Source: Anaeromicrobium sp. (GTDB lineage Bacteria; Bacillota; Clostridia; Peptostreptococcales; Thermotaleaceae). From it: 54,265 bases of DNA. Numbering within the stretch: position 1 is the stretch's first letter; each line of letters begins with the position of its first letter. The notes beneath the pieces were generated by a model. It was not told the origin of the DNA. It worked only from the letters and a program-made list of their open reading frames with translations, and did no database searches. The position numbers and the translations under genes are program-made. This document shows positions 1 through 9,477 of the stretch, piece by piece. The DNA is taken from contig NZ_JAOART010000072.1 of assembly GCF_025210435.1 (NCBI RefSeq), positions 1 to 54,265 of the forward strand. Direction: 5' to 3'.

Positions 1-143
1 TGAATCTTCGTATATAGGTTCATGAGTCATGTTGGAGTAGCATAGGATGTTGTGACGTTCCAGGGTTCCAAAGATTTTCAATATATTTTCCCTTAAAGGC
101 AAGTTACTGTATAAAGAAATCTTAGTGTTACGAAATCTATATA
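1..143 (+). repeat. Palindromic dispersed repeat, right half (cut by window start)
   Basis: This is the distal half of a repeat seen in full at 137-378 and 9478-9700. It begins at the tip of the element's dyad and contains the conserved core around 80-118 (a CAATATATTTTCC block, then AGGCAAGTTACTGTAT). It ends in the terminal motif AAATCTATATA near 134-143, which directly abuts the start of the next copy. Its first ~115 bases match the reverse complement of the last ~115 bases of the window with about two mismatches. Confidence 0.85.
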
Positions 144-378
144 GATTTATTATTTATAAATTTGCTTTATGTGGGCCTATTTGAGGAAAATATATTTGAA
201 TTTTTATCCATGTCAGTAGCCTGTCATATGCTAAAGTGTGAATTTTAAAACTAGGTTCACGTGTCATGTTAACTACCCCTTAGGATATGGTGACGCTGCA
301 GATTCCTAAAATTCAAATATATTTATCCTTATAGGTAAGTTACTGTATTAATAAAGCTGAGTGTTGAAAGATCTATAC
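137..378 (+). repeat. Palindromic dispersed repeat, full copy
   Basis: An intact copy of about 240 bp. The ends carry the short inverted motif TATAGATTT / AGATCTATA. The left arm (GGGCCTATTTGAGGAAAATATATTTGAA) pairs imperfectly with the right arm (TTCAAATATATTTATCCTTATAGG), so the whole element can fold into one long imperfect hairpin. It has no open reading frame, as in a MITE-like non-autonomous element. It ends 2 bp from the stop codon of the DUF3841 gene at 380, so it could act as that gene's 3' hairpin. Boundaries are inferred from copy comparison. Confidence 0.85.
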
Positions 379-379
379 T

Positions 380-943
380 TTATTTTTCTACAATATTAAC
401 TATCCATTCTTTTTTTATTTCCCAAAGGGCAGCCTGTTTAACTCCAGAAATTACAATCTTTTCATCAAATAATCTACTCCAGCTTTTTTTGATTTTTGAT
501 TTTAACTGGGGATAAAAATTACTCATATAGGCGTCAAAATCATTTTCTATGTTGTATTTGGCCAATTCATCCGCAAATTTTTTTGCATCATCTTCATCCT
601 TAGGTATATAGGAAAGATTTAATATTTTATTCCATTTTCCACTATCAAATAGTATGGCTTCATCCCTCTTTATTTCTAAGACTAAAACAACTGAGTCTTG
701 AAAATGACCCACATATTTTGGGTCTGACCATGTCCAAATGGGAAATTCTGCTCCCTTAGGAGGAGGGAGTATAGATTGAGCATTTATTACAAACCAGTTA
801 TAGGCAGTGAGAAAAATTTTTGAAACTTTTTCGTATTTATTAGTTATGTATTCTTTTTTTACATGATATATACCCTCATTCATTATAGTATCTAGGACTA
901 TTTTATTTTGACAAGTCCACAACCTAATCACATCGTTACTCAT
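380..943 (-). CDS. DUF3841 family protein (second of a tandem pair)
   Basis: A 187-residue soluble protein of unknown function that I recognise as DUF3841. It has the LWTCQ motif near residue 9, a WF-containing segment near 50, a Trp/Pro-rich stretch (PIWTW, about 68-72) and the C-terminal ALWEIKKEWI block. No signal peptide or membrane segment is seen. It lies 19 bp downstream of a clear paralogue (963-1559, same strand) with an AGGAGG ribosome site before its ATG, so the two are probably co-transcribed. The pair shares the N-terminal LWT motif, the KIKKSW.RLFD segment and the C-terminus and must come from a duplication. No catalytic residues can be named. Confidence 0.75.
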   Translation of the reverse strand: MSNDVIRLWTCQNKIVLDTIMNEGIYHVKKEYITNKYEKVSKIFLTAYNWFVINAQSILPPPKGAEFPIWTWSDPKYVGHFQDSVVLVLEIKRDEAILFDSGKWNKILNLSYIPKDEDDAKKFADELAKYNIENDFDAYMSNFYPQLKSKIKKSWSRLFDEKIVISGVKQAALWEIKKEWIVNIVEK

Positions 944-962
944 GGTTTTATCCTCCTATAGT

Positions 963-1559
963 TTAATCTTCCTCGTATTGAATAATATCTATTATCCACT
1001 CTTTTTTTATCTCCCACAGGGTAGCTTGAGTAAGGTCACATAACCTAATGTTATGATCAAATAATCTATCCCAACTTTTTTTAATCTTGTCCCTAAGTAA
1101 AGGGTAAAAGTTTCCCTTGCTACTCATAATTAATGCAGATTCATCCTTAACACCGTATTTTTTAAGTTCTTTATTATGCTTTTTTTCATCCTCCCTATCT
1201 AGTGGCACATACCAATAATTTATAACATATCCCCATTTTTCTTGATCCGTAATGACTACATATTCCTCAGGAACTTCTAAATGAAGAACTACCGTATCTT
1301 CTGTAGGTTGGAGCATCATATTTTCTGTAGTAGATGACCAGATGGGATAATGGCAACCTTTCGGCAAAGGAACTATCTTTGATGCTCCTTGGGTATACCA
1401 TTTATAAGCATTAAGATAAAAGGGAGAAATAGTATCAAATTTTTCTTTTATATATTCTTCTTTAACACGATATAGGCCCTGTTTTTTCAAGTCATTTAAG
1501 ATTTCTTTATGCTGCCTAGTCCATAGTTGAATTTTTCCTTTGTTATGTTCATCCTTCAC
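963..1559 (-). CDS. DUF3841 family protein (first of a tandem pair)
   Basis: A 198-residue paralogue of the next gene downstream. It has LWTRQ near residue 12, a central PIWSS segment, KIKKSWDRLFD near 160 and the ATLWEIKKEWI C-terminus. An AGGAGG-like site precedes the ATG at 1559. It is transcribed divergently from the glycogen operon, with a 217 bp gap (1560-1776) that must hold both promoters. The family is known in Firmicutes as single genes; I know of no assigned function. Soluble, no signal peptide. Confidence 0.75.
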   Translation of the reverse strand: MKDEHNKGKIQLWTRQHKEILNDLKKQGLYRVKEEYIKEKFDTISPFYLNAYKWYTQGASKIVPLPKGCHYPIWSSTTENMMLQPTEDTVVLHLEVPEEYVVITDQEKWGYVINYWYVPLDREDEKKHNKELKKYGVKDESALIMSSKGNFYPLLRDKIKKSWDRLFDHNIRLCDLTQATLWEIKKEWIIDIIQYEED

Positions 1560-1716
1560 CTAAGGTCCCTCCTATTTATATTTTAAATAGATATTTTTCT
1601 GTAAATTCATTATATTTCATATAATCAGTATTATCAAATGATATAACAATTATGGAGAAAGTTTTTGTTAGAAATAAAAAAACTTAGAATATTACAGGGT
1701 GGACCTTAATATAATG

Positions 1717-1745
1717 TTGAGTAAGTAATGTTTTATATTTAGATA
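1717..1745 (+). promoter_or_regulatory. Possible promoter of the glg operon
   Basis: TTGAGT at 1717-1722 and TAGATA at 1740-1745 are 17 bp apart and lie about 32 bp upstream of the glgC start, with GGAGG at 1765-1769 between. Each hexamer matches consensus at only four positions. A better -10 alone (TATAAT, 1710-1715) lacks a -35. Weak call. Confidence 0.3.
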
Positions 1746-1776
1746 AAATGTTGAGATACATAAAGGAGGTACAAAG

Positions 1777-2904
1777 GTGTTGAGACAAAAAAAGGAAGTA
1801 GTTGCAATGGTTTTGGCAGGGGGACAAGGCTCTAGATTAAAAGAAATGACAAAAAACATTGCAAAGCCAGCTGTGGCCTTTGGAGGTAAATACAGAATCA
1901 TTGATTTTACTTTGAGCAATTGTTCAAATTCACATATGGAGGCTGTTGGAGTTCTTACCCAATATGAGCCCTTTGAACTTAATGGTCATATAGGCAATGG
2001 CAGTCCCTGGGATCTTGACAGAATACATGGAGGTGTAAGTGTATTACCTCCCTATGTGGCACGAGATGGAGTAAGATGGTATAAGGGAACAGCAAATGCC
2101 ATATACGAAAATATGGATTTTATTGATTCCTATGATCCAGAATATGTTCTCGTTTTATCAGGAGATCATATTTATAAGATGGACTATTCAAAGATGCTCA
2201 AATATCATAAAAAAAAGGGTGCAGAAGCCACCATATCCGTTATAGAAGTTCCCTGGGAAGAGACCTATAGATTTGGAATAATGAATGTGGATGAGAAGGG
2301 TAGAATTTACGAATTTGAAGAAAAACCTGAAAATGCCAAGAGCAACCTAGCTTCAATGGGAATATATATATTCAATTGGAAGATCTTAAAGAAATATTTA
2401 ATAGAGGATGAGAAGGATGAACATTCTAAAAATGACTTTGGAAAAAATATAATTCCTAAAATGGTAGAGAGGGGACTTAAGGTTTATACATACAATTTCA
2501 ATGGTTATTGGAAGGATGTTGGAACAATAGAAAGCTTTTGGGAAGCTAATATGGATCTATTAAAGGATGATAACAAGCTTAACTTATATGACCGAAAATG
2601 GAAGATTTATTCTGTTAACCCCCATACTCAACCTCATCATGTAAGTACCAGTGGACAGGTTGAAAATTCACTGCTAAATGAAGGCTGTATAGTCCATGGT
2701 AAAGTTAAAAGTTCCGTACTTTTTACAGGAGCATATGTAGGAAAAAATGCAAGGGTAATAGATTCAATAATTATGCCTGGTGCTAGGATAGAAGACCATG
2801 CAATCATTGAAAAGGCCATAGTTATGGAAGATGTAGTTATAAAAACTGGAAGGAAGATTGGGGATAAGAATTCAGATGTTGTTAAGGTAATAGATAAAAA
2901 ATAA
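1777..2904 (+). CDS. glgC: Glucose-1-phosphate adenylyltransferase, catalytic subunit GlgC
   Basis: Makes ADP-glucose from glucose-1-phosphate and ATP, the committed step of bacterial glycogen synthesis. The 375-residue protein has the nucleotide-binding GGQGSRL motif near residue 16, [15 protein letters not shown] after it, a substrate-site GIYIF segment mid-protein, and a C-terminal left-handed beta-helix region rich in hexapeptide-like repeats (from about 290). Length is normal. The GTG start has AAAGGAGG about 7 bases upstream; no ATG fits better. It is the first gene of glgC-glgD-glgA-pulA-glgB. Firmicute GlgC works in a heterotetramer with GlgD, encoded next. Confidence 0.96.
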   Translation: MLRQKKEVVAMVLAGGQGSRLKEMTKNIAKPAVAFGGKYRIIDFTLSNCSNSHMEAVGVLTQYEPFELNGHIGNGSPWDLDRIHGGVSVLPPYVARDGVRWYKGTANAIYENMDFIDSYDPEYVLVLSGDHIYKMDYSKMLKYHKKKGAEATISVIEVPWEETYRFGIMNVDEKGRIYEFEEKPENAKSNLASMGIYIFNWKILKKYLIEDEKDEHSKNDFGKNIIPKMVERGLKVYTYNFNGYWKDVGTIESFWEANMDLLKDDNKLNLYDRKWKIYSVNPHTQPHHVSTSGQVENSLLNEGCIVHGKVKSSVLFTGAYVGKNARVIDSIIMPGARIEDHAIIEKAIVMEDVVIKTGRKIGDKNSDVVKVIDKK

Positions 2905-2938
2905 AATTTTACACAAATGGGTTTAAGGGGGAAATAGG

Positions 2939-4057
2939 ATGAAAGATTTAATGGGAATAATTAATCTAAGCGAAAATGAAGAAGAAATTAAAGACATAAC
3001 TTATAACAGACCCATAGCTACTGTTCCCATAGGGGGCAGGTATAGGGTTATAGATTTTACATTATCAAATATGATTAACGCAGGAATACATAATATATCC
3101 ATATTTACTAGGGGGAAAAGTCGTTCTCTAATGGATCATATAGGTACTGGAAAACCCTGGGATTTAGATAGGAAAAATGATGGATTATTTGTTTTGAATC
3201 CTGTTTTTAATGTGAATAATGTTATTACCCATAGGGGTGATTTGGAGAATTTCAAAAATCATTTAGATTATATTAAATATAGCAATCAAGAATATGTACT
3301 TTTATCAAAAAGCTATATGATATGTAATATGGATTTTAGAGAAGCCTTTAAATATCACAAGGAGAGCTCAGCTCATATAACTATTATTTATAAAAAAATG
3401 ACTAATAAGGATAAAAGATTTTTAGGTAGAAATATTTTAAACCTTGATGAAAAGGGAAGGGTTATGAGTATAGGTAACAATGCAGGTAACAGAAGGGAAT
3501 ATAACATATCTATGGAAATGTACCTAATGAAAAAGGAATTATTTTTAAATATTATTGAAGACAGTTTAACATTAGGTGATAGTGAATATATAAAGCAAGC
3601 CATATTTAAAAGAGTAGATACTTTAAATGTAAATGGGTATCCATACGAAGGATATTTGGCATGTATTAATTCCATTGAGAATTATTATGAAACTAGTATG
3701 GATATTTTAAATATGAATGTATCAAAGGAGCTATTTCACAAAGAAGGGCTAATATATACAAAGACAAAGGATGAACCGCCGGCCAAATATACACAGGATT
3801 CCCATGTTAAGAATTCTTTAGTTGCAAATGGTTGTATTATAGAAGGTACCCTTGAAAATTGTATAGTTGGTAGGGGAGTAAAGATTAAAAAAGGTGCTGT
3901 TGTGAAGGATAGTATTATTATGCAAAAAAGCATAATAGAGGACGGATCCCATATAAAAAACGCCATATTAGATAAGTATGTGCACATAACTGAAAACAAA
4001 ATACTTGGTGGAGATAGAAAAAATCCATTAGTTATAAAGAAAGGAATAAGGATTTAA
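2939..4057 (+). CDS. glgD: GlgD, regulatory-type ADP-glucose pyrophosphorylase subunit
   Basis: A 372-residue paralogue of GlgC. It keeps the second half of the substrate site (GGRYRVIDFTLSNM, about 32-45, and the DHIGTGKPWDLDR segment) and a C-terminal beta-helix, but the N-terminal GGxGxRL pyrophosphorylase signature is absent, being replaced by GIINLSENEEE. This is the known hallmark of GlgD, a subunit with little catalysis of its own that raises the activity of GlgC. It starts 34 bp after glgC with an AAGGGGG ribosome site and is 23 bp from glgA, in the same operon. Confidence 0.93.
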   Translation: MKDLMGIINLSENEEEIKDITYNRPIATVPIGGRYRVIDFTLSNMINAGIHNISIFTRGKSRSLMDHIGTGKPWDLDRKNDGLFVLNPVFNVNNVITHRGDLENFKNHLDYIKYSNQEYVLLSKSYMICNMDFREAFKYHKESSAHITIIYKKMTNKDKRFLGRNILNLDEKGRVMSIGNNAGNRREYNISMEMYLMKKELFLNIIEDSLTLGDSEYIKQAIFKRVDTLNVNGYPYEGYLACINSIENYYETSMDILNMNVSKELFHKEGLIYTKTKDEPPAKYTQDSHVKNSLVANGCIIEGTLENCIVGRGVKIKKGAVVKDSIIMQKSIIEDGSHIKNAILDKYVHITENKILGGDRKNPLVIKKGIRI

Positions 4058-4080
4058 TAATTAATAGGAGGATAAAACCA

Positions 4081-5508
4081 ATGTTAAAAATACTTTATGT
4101 TGCTTCAGAAGCAGTACCCTTTATAAAAACTGGAGGCCTGGCAGATGTGGCTTTCTCACTTCCTAAGGCCCTTAAAAATATGGATGTGGATATAAGGGTA
4201 ATAGTTCCAAAATACAAGGAAATAAAGGATGAATTTAAAGATAAGATGGAGCATATAACTAGTTTTCAAGTTCCCCTTTCCTGGAGAAGACAATATGCTG
4301 GAGTAGATTATTTAGAATATGAAGGAGTTCCCTTTTATTTTATAGATAATGAGGATTATTTCAAAAGGGATGGCATATATGGCCACTATGACGATGGAGA
4401 AAGGTTTTCTTATTTTTGTAAAGCTGTAATTGAATCCATGGAAAAAATAGGTTTCATACCAGATATTATACATTGTAACGATTGGCACACAGGGATCATA
4501 CCCCTATTGTTAAAGGATCATTATAAAAAATATGGTAAATACAATCATATAAAAACTATTTTTACCATACACAATCTAAAATATCAAGGTGTATTTCCAA
4601 AGGAAATGTTAGAAGACGTATTAGGACTTGGAATGGAATATTATGATGAAGATGGTCTTGAATTCTATGGAGGAATAAATTTTATGAAAGGAGGTATTAA
4701 ATATTCTGATTTAGTTACTACAGTAAGTGAAACCTACTCTAATGAAATAAAAGATCCTTTCTTTGGAGAAAGGTTGGATGGACTTTTAAGATATAGGGAA
4801 GATGATTTGTATGGCATAGTAAATGGAATTGATTATGAAATTTATAATCCCAATAATGATGAAAATATATTTGAAAAATATGATTTTAATTCTATAGAAA
4901 AAAAGGAAGAAAATAAAATTAGACTTCAAGAACAATTGAATCTACCTGTGAGAAAGGATGTTCCTATCATATCAATGGTTTGTAGACTGGCAAATATGAA
5001 GGGGCTAGATTTAGTGTTACATGTCTTAGAGGAATTATTATGTGAAGATGTGCAACTGGTCATATTAGGTACGGGCCAGGAAGAATATGAGTATAAATTA
5101 AAGGAATTTGAATATAGGTATCCTAAAAAACTATCTGCAAATATTCTTTTTAATGAGGAATTAGCCCATAAAATGTATGCAGCTTCAGATATGTTTTTGA
5201 TGCCATCCCTATTTGAACCTTGCGGACTTGGTCAACTCATAGCTCTAAGATATGGAACTATACCAATGGTGAGGGAAACAGGTGGGTTAAATGATACTAT
5301 TAAATCCTTTAGGGAAGATACGAAAGAAGGGAATGGTTTTAGTTTTACTAACTATAATGCCCATGATATGTTGTATACAATAAGAAGGGCTTTGAAATTT
5401 TATGAAAATAAAGAAGTATGGGGAAAAATTGTAGAAAATGCCATGAATCAAGAGTATAGTTGGAATAATTCAGCTAATAAGTATAAGGAATTATATTATA
5501 AAATATAA
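4081..5508 (+). CDS. glgA: Glycogen synthase GlgA (ADP-glucose-dependent, GT5)
   Basis: Extends alpha-1,4-glucan chains from ADP-glucose. The 475-residue GT-B fold protein has the N-terminal ADP-glucose motif KTGGLADV (about residues 16-23), the HCNDWHTG segment (about 138-145) and the C-terminal retaining-GT motif around PSLFEPCGLGQ with the following RETGGLNDT. Length is typical of bacterial GlgA. It starts 23 bp after glgD with AGGAGG upstream. A repeat fragment begins right at its stop codon. Confidence 0.96.
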   Translation: MLKILYVASEAVPFIKTGGLADVAFSLPKALKNMDVDIRVIVPKYKEIKDEFKDKMEHITSFQVPLSWRRQYAGVDYLEYEGVPFYFIDNEDYFKRDGIYGHYDDGERFSYFCKAVIESMEKIGFIPDIIHCNDWHTGIIPLLLKDHYKKYGKYNHIKTIFTIHNLKYQGVFPKEMLEDVLGLGMEYYDEDGLEFYGGINFMKGGIKYSDLVTTVSETYSNEIKDPFFGERLDGLLRYREDDLYGIVNGIDYEIYNPNNDENIFEKYDFNSIEKKEENKIRLQEQLNLPVRKDVPIISMVCRLANMKGLDLVLHVLEELLCEDVQLVILGTGQEEYEYKLKEFEYRYPKKLSANILFNEELAHKMYAASDMFLMPSLFEPCGLGQLIALRYGTIPMVRETGGLNDTIKSFREDTKEGNGFSFTNYNAHDMLYTIRRALKFYENKEVWGKIVENAMNQEYSWNNSANKYKELYYKI

Positions 5509-5566
5509 TTTATAGATTTCTGATATATAAACTTGCTTTATGTGGGTTGATGAGGGGAAAAAGATT
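5509..5566 (+). repeat. Fragment of the palindromic repeat (left end only)
   Basis: TATAGATTT at 5511 and ACTTGCTTTATGTGGG at 5531-5546 match the left end of the intact copies, then similarity fades after GAGG. It occupies the spacer between glgA and pulA, inside the operon, and ends about 15 bp before the pulA ribosome site. Confidence 0.7.
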
Positions 5567-5591
5567 AAAAAATTAAGGAAGGAATCTTAAT

Positions 5592-7469
5592 ATGCTAGAT
5601 TTAGATAAATATGCCTATGGGGGGAATGATTTAGGGGCCACTTGTTGTGAGAATTATACCATGTTTAAGGTATGGGCTCCAACTCAAGATAATATTAGGG
5701 TTATTGTTTATAATAATTATAGTGAAACCAAGGGTAGTATACATCCTATGAAAAAGGGAGAAAAGGGTATATGGCATCTAAAGTTAGATGGGAATCATAG
5801 AAATAAGTATTACAACTATATTCTAAAAGATGGTGAAAGGGTCACGGACCCATATACTAAAGGAGCTACTGCTAATGGTGAAAGGGGAATGATTGTAGAT
5901 TTTAACTCATTAAATCCAGAGGGATGGAAGGAGCATAAAATTCCAAAGGTCATAAAATCATGCCAGTGTATAATATATGAAACTCATATTAGAGATTTTT
6001 CAGTCCATAAATCATCAGGTATGAAAAATAAAGGAAAATACCTTAGTTTATGTGAAGTGGGAACTAGAAATTCTTATGGCATGGCAACGGGGGTTGATCA
6101 TTTAAAGGAATTAGGAGTTACTCATATACATTTATTACCCATATTTGATTTTGCCAGTGTGGATGAAAGAAAAAAAGATGGGTACAACTGGGGATATGAT
6201 CCACATCTTTATAATGTACCAGAAGGGTCCTATTCTACTGATTCTTATGATGGAAGAAGGAGAATCTATGAGCTAAAAAAAATGATAATGACCCTCCATG
6301 AAAATAACATAAGGCTTATTATGGATGTGGTATATAATCATACCTATGAATTAGATAAATCACCCTTTAATATCCTTGTTCCAAAGTATTATTACAGAAC
6401 TGATAAAGATGGGAATTTCACAAATGGTTCTGGCTGTGGAAATGAAATGGCCACAGAAAAATTAATGGTTAGGAAATTTATAATAGATTCTTTGAAATTT
6501 TGGGCTAAAGAATATAAGGTAGATGGATTTAGATTGGATCTTATGTCCCTTTATGATAAGGACACAGTTAAGGAAATTAAAGAAGAATTAAAAAAAATAA
6601 ATCCTAGTATTTTAATTTATGGTGAACCTTGGACAGGAGGAATATCAGCTTTAGAATATGAAGATCAATTTAGAAAGGGAAGCCAAAGGGGCATGGAAAT
6701 TGGCCTATTTAATGATGATTTTAGGAATGGCATAAAGGGAGATAACGATGGAACAGGTTTAGGTTTCATAAGTGGAGGATGGAACCTTGAAAATGAAATT
6801 AAAAAGGGGATTGTAGGAAGCATACATTATAGTGACGAAATATGGGGTTTTACAAAGGAACCTAATGAAACAATAAATTATGTTAGCTCCCATGACAATC
6901 TTACCCTCTACGATAAAATAGAAAAGGTGAAACCTTATGCTACTAAAGATCATAAGATTAAAATGAATAGATTGGCCCTATCCATAATTTTAACATGTCA
7001 AGGTATGCCCTTTTTACAGGGGGGAACGGAAATCCTTAGAACAAAATATGGAAATCACAATAGTTATAATGCTGGAGATGGGGTAAATGGTATAGATTGG
7101 GATAAAAAGGCTGAATATTTGGATACTTTTAATTATATAAAGGGATTAATAAATCTAAGGAAGAATCAAAAGGTCATGACCTTAGAGGAGGCTAAAGATA
7201 TAAAAAAATATTTAACATTTATAGATTCTCCAAAGGGGTCTGTTGCCTATGTGTTAAATTCACCCTATGAAGGTGATTATAGGCATATATTTATTATACA
7301 CAATGGAAACTTAGAAGAAATAACTATAACACTTCCAATTAAGGGTCAGTGGAAAGTAATAGGTAATGAATATGAGGTTAATGAATATGGAGTTTCAAAG
7401 GGAAATAAAACCTTTGTGGATCAAGTGAAGGTTAAGCCCTTATCAACATATATACTTGCGAATAAGTAA
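5592..7469 (+). CDS. pulA: Type I pullulanase / glycogen debranching enzyme (GH13)
   Basis: Hydrolyses alpha-1,6 branch points. The 625-residue cytoplasmic protein has an N-terminal CBM48-like domain (FKVWAPTQDNIRVI, about 25-38), then a GH13 barrel carrying the type I pullulanase signature YNWGYDP (about 197-203). Catalytic regions are visible: GFRLDLM (nucleophile Asp), LIYGEPW (acid/base Glu) and YVSSHDN (third Asp). There is no signal peptide, so it acts on internal glycogen rather than external pullulan. The ATG follows AAGGAAGG. In this operon it takes the debranching role that glgX fills in enterics. Confidence 0.93.
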   Translation: MLDLDKYAYGGNDLGATCCENYTMFKVWAPTQDNIRVIVYNNYSETKGSIHPMKKGEKGIWHLKLDGNHRNKYYNYILKDGERVTDPYTKGATANGERGMIVDFNSLNPEGWKEHKIPKVIKSCQCIIYETHIRDFSVHKSSGMKNKGKYLSLCEVGTRNSYGMATGVDHLKELGVTHIHLLPIFDFASVDERKKDGYNWGYDPHLYNVPEGSYSTDSYDGRRRIYELKKMIMTLHENNIRLIMDVVYNHTYELDKSPFNILVPKYYYRTDKDGNFTNGSGCGNEMATEKLMVRKFIIDSLKFWAKEYKVDGFRLDLMSLYDKDTVKEIKEELKKINPSILIYGEPWTGGISALEYEDQFRKGSQRGMEIGLFNDDFRNGIKGDNDGTGLGFISGGWNLENEIKKGIVGSIHYSDEIWGFTKEPNETINYVSSHDNLTLYDKIEKVKPYATKDHKIKMNRLALSIILTCQGMPFLQGGTEILRTKYGNHNSYNAGDGVNGIDWDKKAEYLDTFNYIKGLINLRKNQKVMTLEEAKDIKKYLTFIDSPKGSVAYVLNSPYEGDYRHIFIIHNGNLEEITITLPIKGQWKVIGNEYEVNEYGVSKGNKTFVDQVKVKPLSTYILANK

Positions 7470-7484
7470 ACGGGGGGGATTTAG

Positions 7485-9425
7485 ATGGGAACTCATTTTA
7501 GGGGCTATTTGCCTCCTAGTTCCTTTGATATACATCTTTTTTATGAAGGGAAAAATTATAAAAGCTATGAGTTTTTAGGTGCCCATATAGTAGACTATAG
7601 GGGCATAAAAGGAGTAAGCTTTACCCTATGGGCACCAAGGCCTAAGGAAATAAGAGTAGTTGGGGATTTTAACAATTGGAATGGAGAAGGTTTTTCCATG
7701 AAAAAAGTTCATGATTCGGGTATATGGAATATATTCATAGGAGGAATTCATGAAGGAGACATATATAAATATGAAATACATACTATGGATGGTAGGGTCC
7801 TGTTAAAATCTGACCCCTATGGATTTTATTCGGAATTAAGACCAAATACGGCATCGGTAGTGATGAATTTAGATGATTACCATTGGAATGATGAGAAATG
7901 GATAAAAAATAGAGAGCTAAATCATAAGAGGCCTATGAATATATACGAATTACATTTAAGTTCTTGGAAAAGAAAATCAAATGGTGATTTTTATAGATAT
8001 GCTGAAATAGCTGAGGAAATAATAGATTATGTAAAGGAAATGTCCTATACTCATATAGAAATATTGCCCTTAAATGAACATCCCTTTGATGGGTCTTGGG
8101 GATACCAAGGGACTGGGTATTATAGTATAACTAGTAGATATGGAGAGCCTAAAGATTTTATGTACTTTGTAGATAGATGCCACCAGGAGGGCATAGGAGT
8201 AATATTAGATTGGGTACCTTATCATTTTTGCAAGGATGAACATGGGTTATATAAATTTGATGGTTATGCCCTGTATGAATATGATGATCCCTTAATGGCA
8301 GAAAATATACAATGGGGTACTGGGTCCTTTGATTATACAAAGCCAGAGGTAATTAGTTTTTTAATATCAAATGGAATTTTCTTATTTCATATGTATCACA
8401 TAGATGGCCTTAGGGTGGATGCCGTATCCCATATGATTAATCTAGATCATGGAAGCGAGAAAGGGGATTTTAAATTAAATAAATATGGCACAAAGGAAAA
8501 TATTGAGGCCATAGAGTTTTTAAAAAGCCTTAATGAAGCTGTTTTGAAGGATTTTCCAAATGCTTTAATGATTGCTGAGGAATCAACAGCTTGGCCCTTA
8601 GTAACAGGTCCTACCCATCTAGGAGGATTGGCATTTAATTATAAGTGGAATATGGGCTGGATGAATGACATGCTAAGGTACATGGAAATGGACCCCATAT
8701 ATAGAAAATATCATCATGATTTAATAACATTTTCCTTTGTATATGCTTTTTCAGAAAATTTTATACTTCCTTTGTCCCATGATGAGGTGGTCCATGGGAA
8801 AAAATCACTTTTAGATAGGATGCCTGGAGATTATAATAATAAGTTTGGAAATTTGAGATTGTTATATTCTTATATGATAGGTCATCCAGGGAAAAAGCTA
8901 TTATTCATGGGGGGAGAATTTGGACAATTTATAGAGTGGGATTATAAAAAAGAATTAGACTGGTGTTTACTTTCTTATCCTATGCATAAAAAGCTTAAAG
9001 ATTTTGTAAAAGAATTAAATAGGTTCTATATTGAAGAAAAGGCCCTTTATGAAATTGACCATGAACAAGAGGGATTTTCTTGGATAGATCATCAAAATAG
9101 TGAGGAAAGTATTATAGCTTTTATGAGGAAGGGAAGGGAAAAGGGAGAATTTTTAATAATTGTTTGTAATTTTACTCCTGTAAAGAGGTGTGATTATAAA
9201 ATAGGAGTTCCCTATGAAGGAGAGTATGAGGAAGTTTTTAATAGTGATTTGAAGGAATATGGAGGCTGGGGAGTTAGGAATGAAGGAATTATTAAATCAA
9301 TGGATGAAAATTGGCACAATCAGCCATACTCCATTGAAGTGAAAATTCCACCCTTAGGAGCTTTGTTTATTAAGATGAAAAAGGAAAATAGTACTAGGGA
9401 TCATTGTGATATTAAAAAAGTCTAA
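7485..9425 (+). CDS. glgB: 1,4-alpha-glucan branching enzyme GlgB (GH13)
   Basis: Cuts alpha-1,4 chains and rejoins them through alpha-1,6 bonds. The 646-residue protein has an N-terminal CBM48 domain (VSFTLWAPRPKEIRVVGDFNNW, beginning about residue 45), then the GH13 catalytic motifs GLRVDAVSHM (nucleophile), LMIAEESTAWP (acid/base) and LPLSHDEVVHGKKSL, the last being diagnostic of branching enzymes. A C-terminal beta domain follows. It starts 16 bp after pulA with a GGGGGGG run as ribosome site. It closes the operon, with an intrinsic terminator 24 bp after its stop. No glycogen phosphorylase gene is present in this window. Confidence 0.95.
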   Translation: MGTHFRGYLPPSSFDIHLFYEGKNYKSYEFLGAHIVDYRGIKGVSFTLWAPRPKEIRVVGDFNNWNGEGFSMKKVHDSGIWNIFIGGIHEGDIYKYEIHTMDGRVLLKSDPYGFYSELRPNTASVVMNLDDYHWNDEKWIKNRELNHKRPMNIYELHLSSWKRKSNGDFYRYAEIAEEIIDYVKEMSYTHIEILPLNEHPFDGSWGYQGTGYYSITSRYGEPKDFMYFVDRCHQEGIGVILDWVPYHFCKDEHGLYKFDGYALYEYDDPLMAENIQWGTGSFDYTKPEVISFLISNGIFLFHMYHIDGLRVDAVSHMINLDHGSEKGDFKLNKYGTKENIEAIEFLKSLNEAVLKDFPNALMIAEESTAWPLVTGPTHLGGLAFNYKWNMGWMNDMLRYMEMDPIYRKYHHDLITFSFVYAFSENFILPLSHDEVVHGKKSLLDRMPGDYNNKFGNLRLLYSYMIGHPGKKLLFMGGEFGQFIEWDYKKELDWCLLSYPMHKKLKDFVKELNRFYIEEKALYEIDHEQEGFSWIDHQNSEESIIAFMRKGREKGEFLIIVCNFTPVKRCDYKIGVPYEGEYEEVFNSDLKEYGGWGVRNEGIIKSMDENWHNQPYSIEVKIPPLGALFIKMKKENSTRDHCDIKKV

Positions 9426-9448
9426 TGATTTTGCTTAGAATGTGAAAG

Positions 9449-9472
9449 GAACGGACAGGGGCCGTTCTTTTT
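9449..9472 (+). terminator. Intrinsic terminator of the glg operon
   Basis: A stem of GAACGG and CCGTTC with a 7-base loop is followed by TTTTTG. It sits 24 bp after the glgB stop. Confidence 0.8.
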
Positions 9473-9477
9473 GTGTT

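Noticed and set aside
1-378. A CRISPR array or tandem regulatory repeat at the left end
   Set aside because: The repeats are ~240-bp divergent palindromes in two tandem copies, with no short identical repeats, unique spacers or cas genes.
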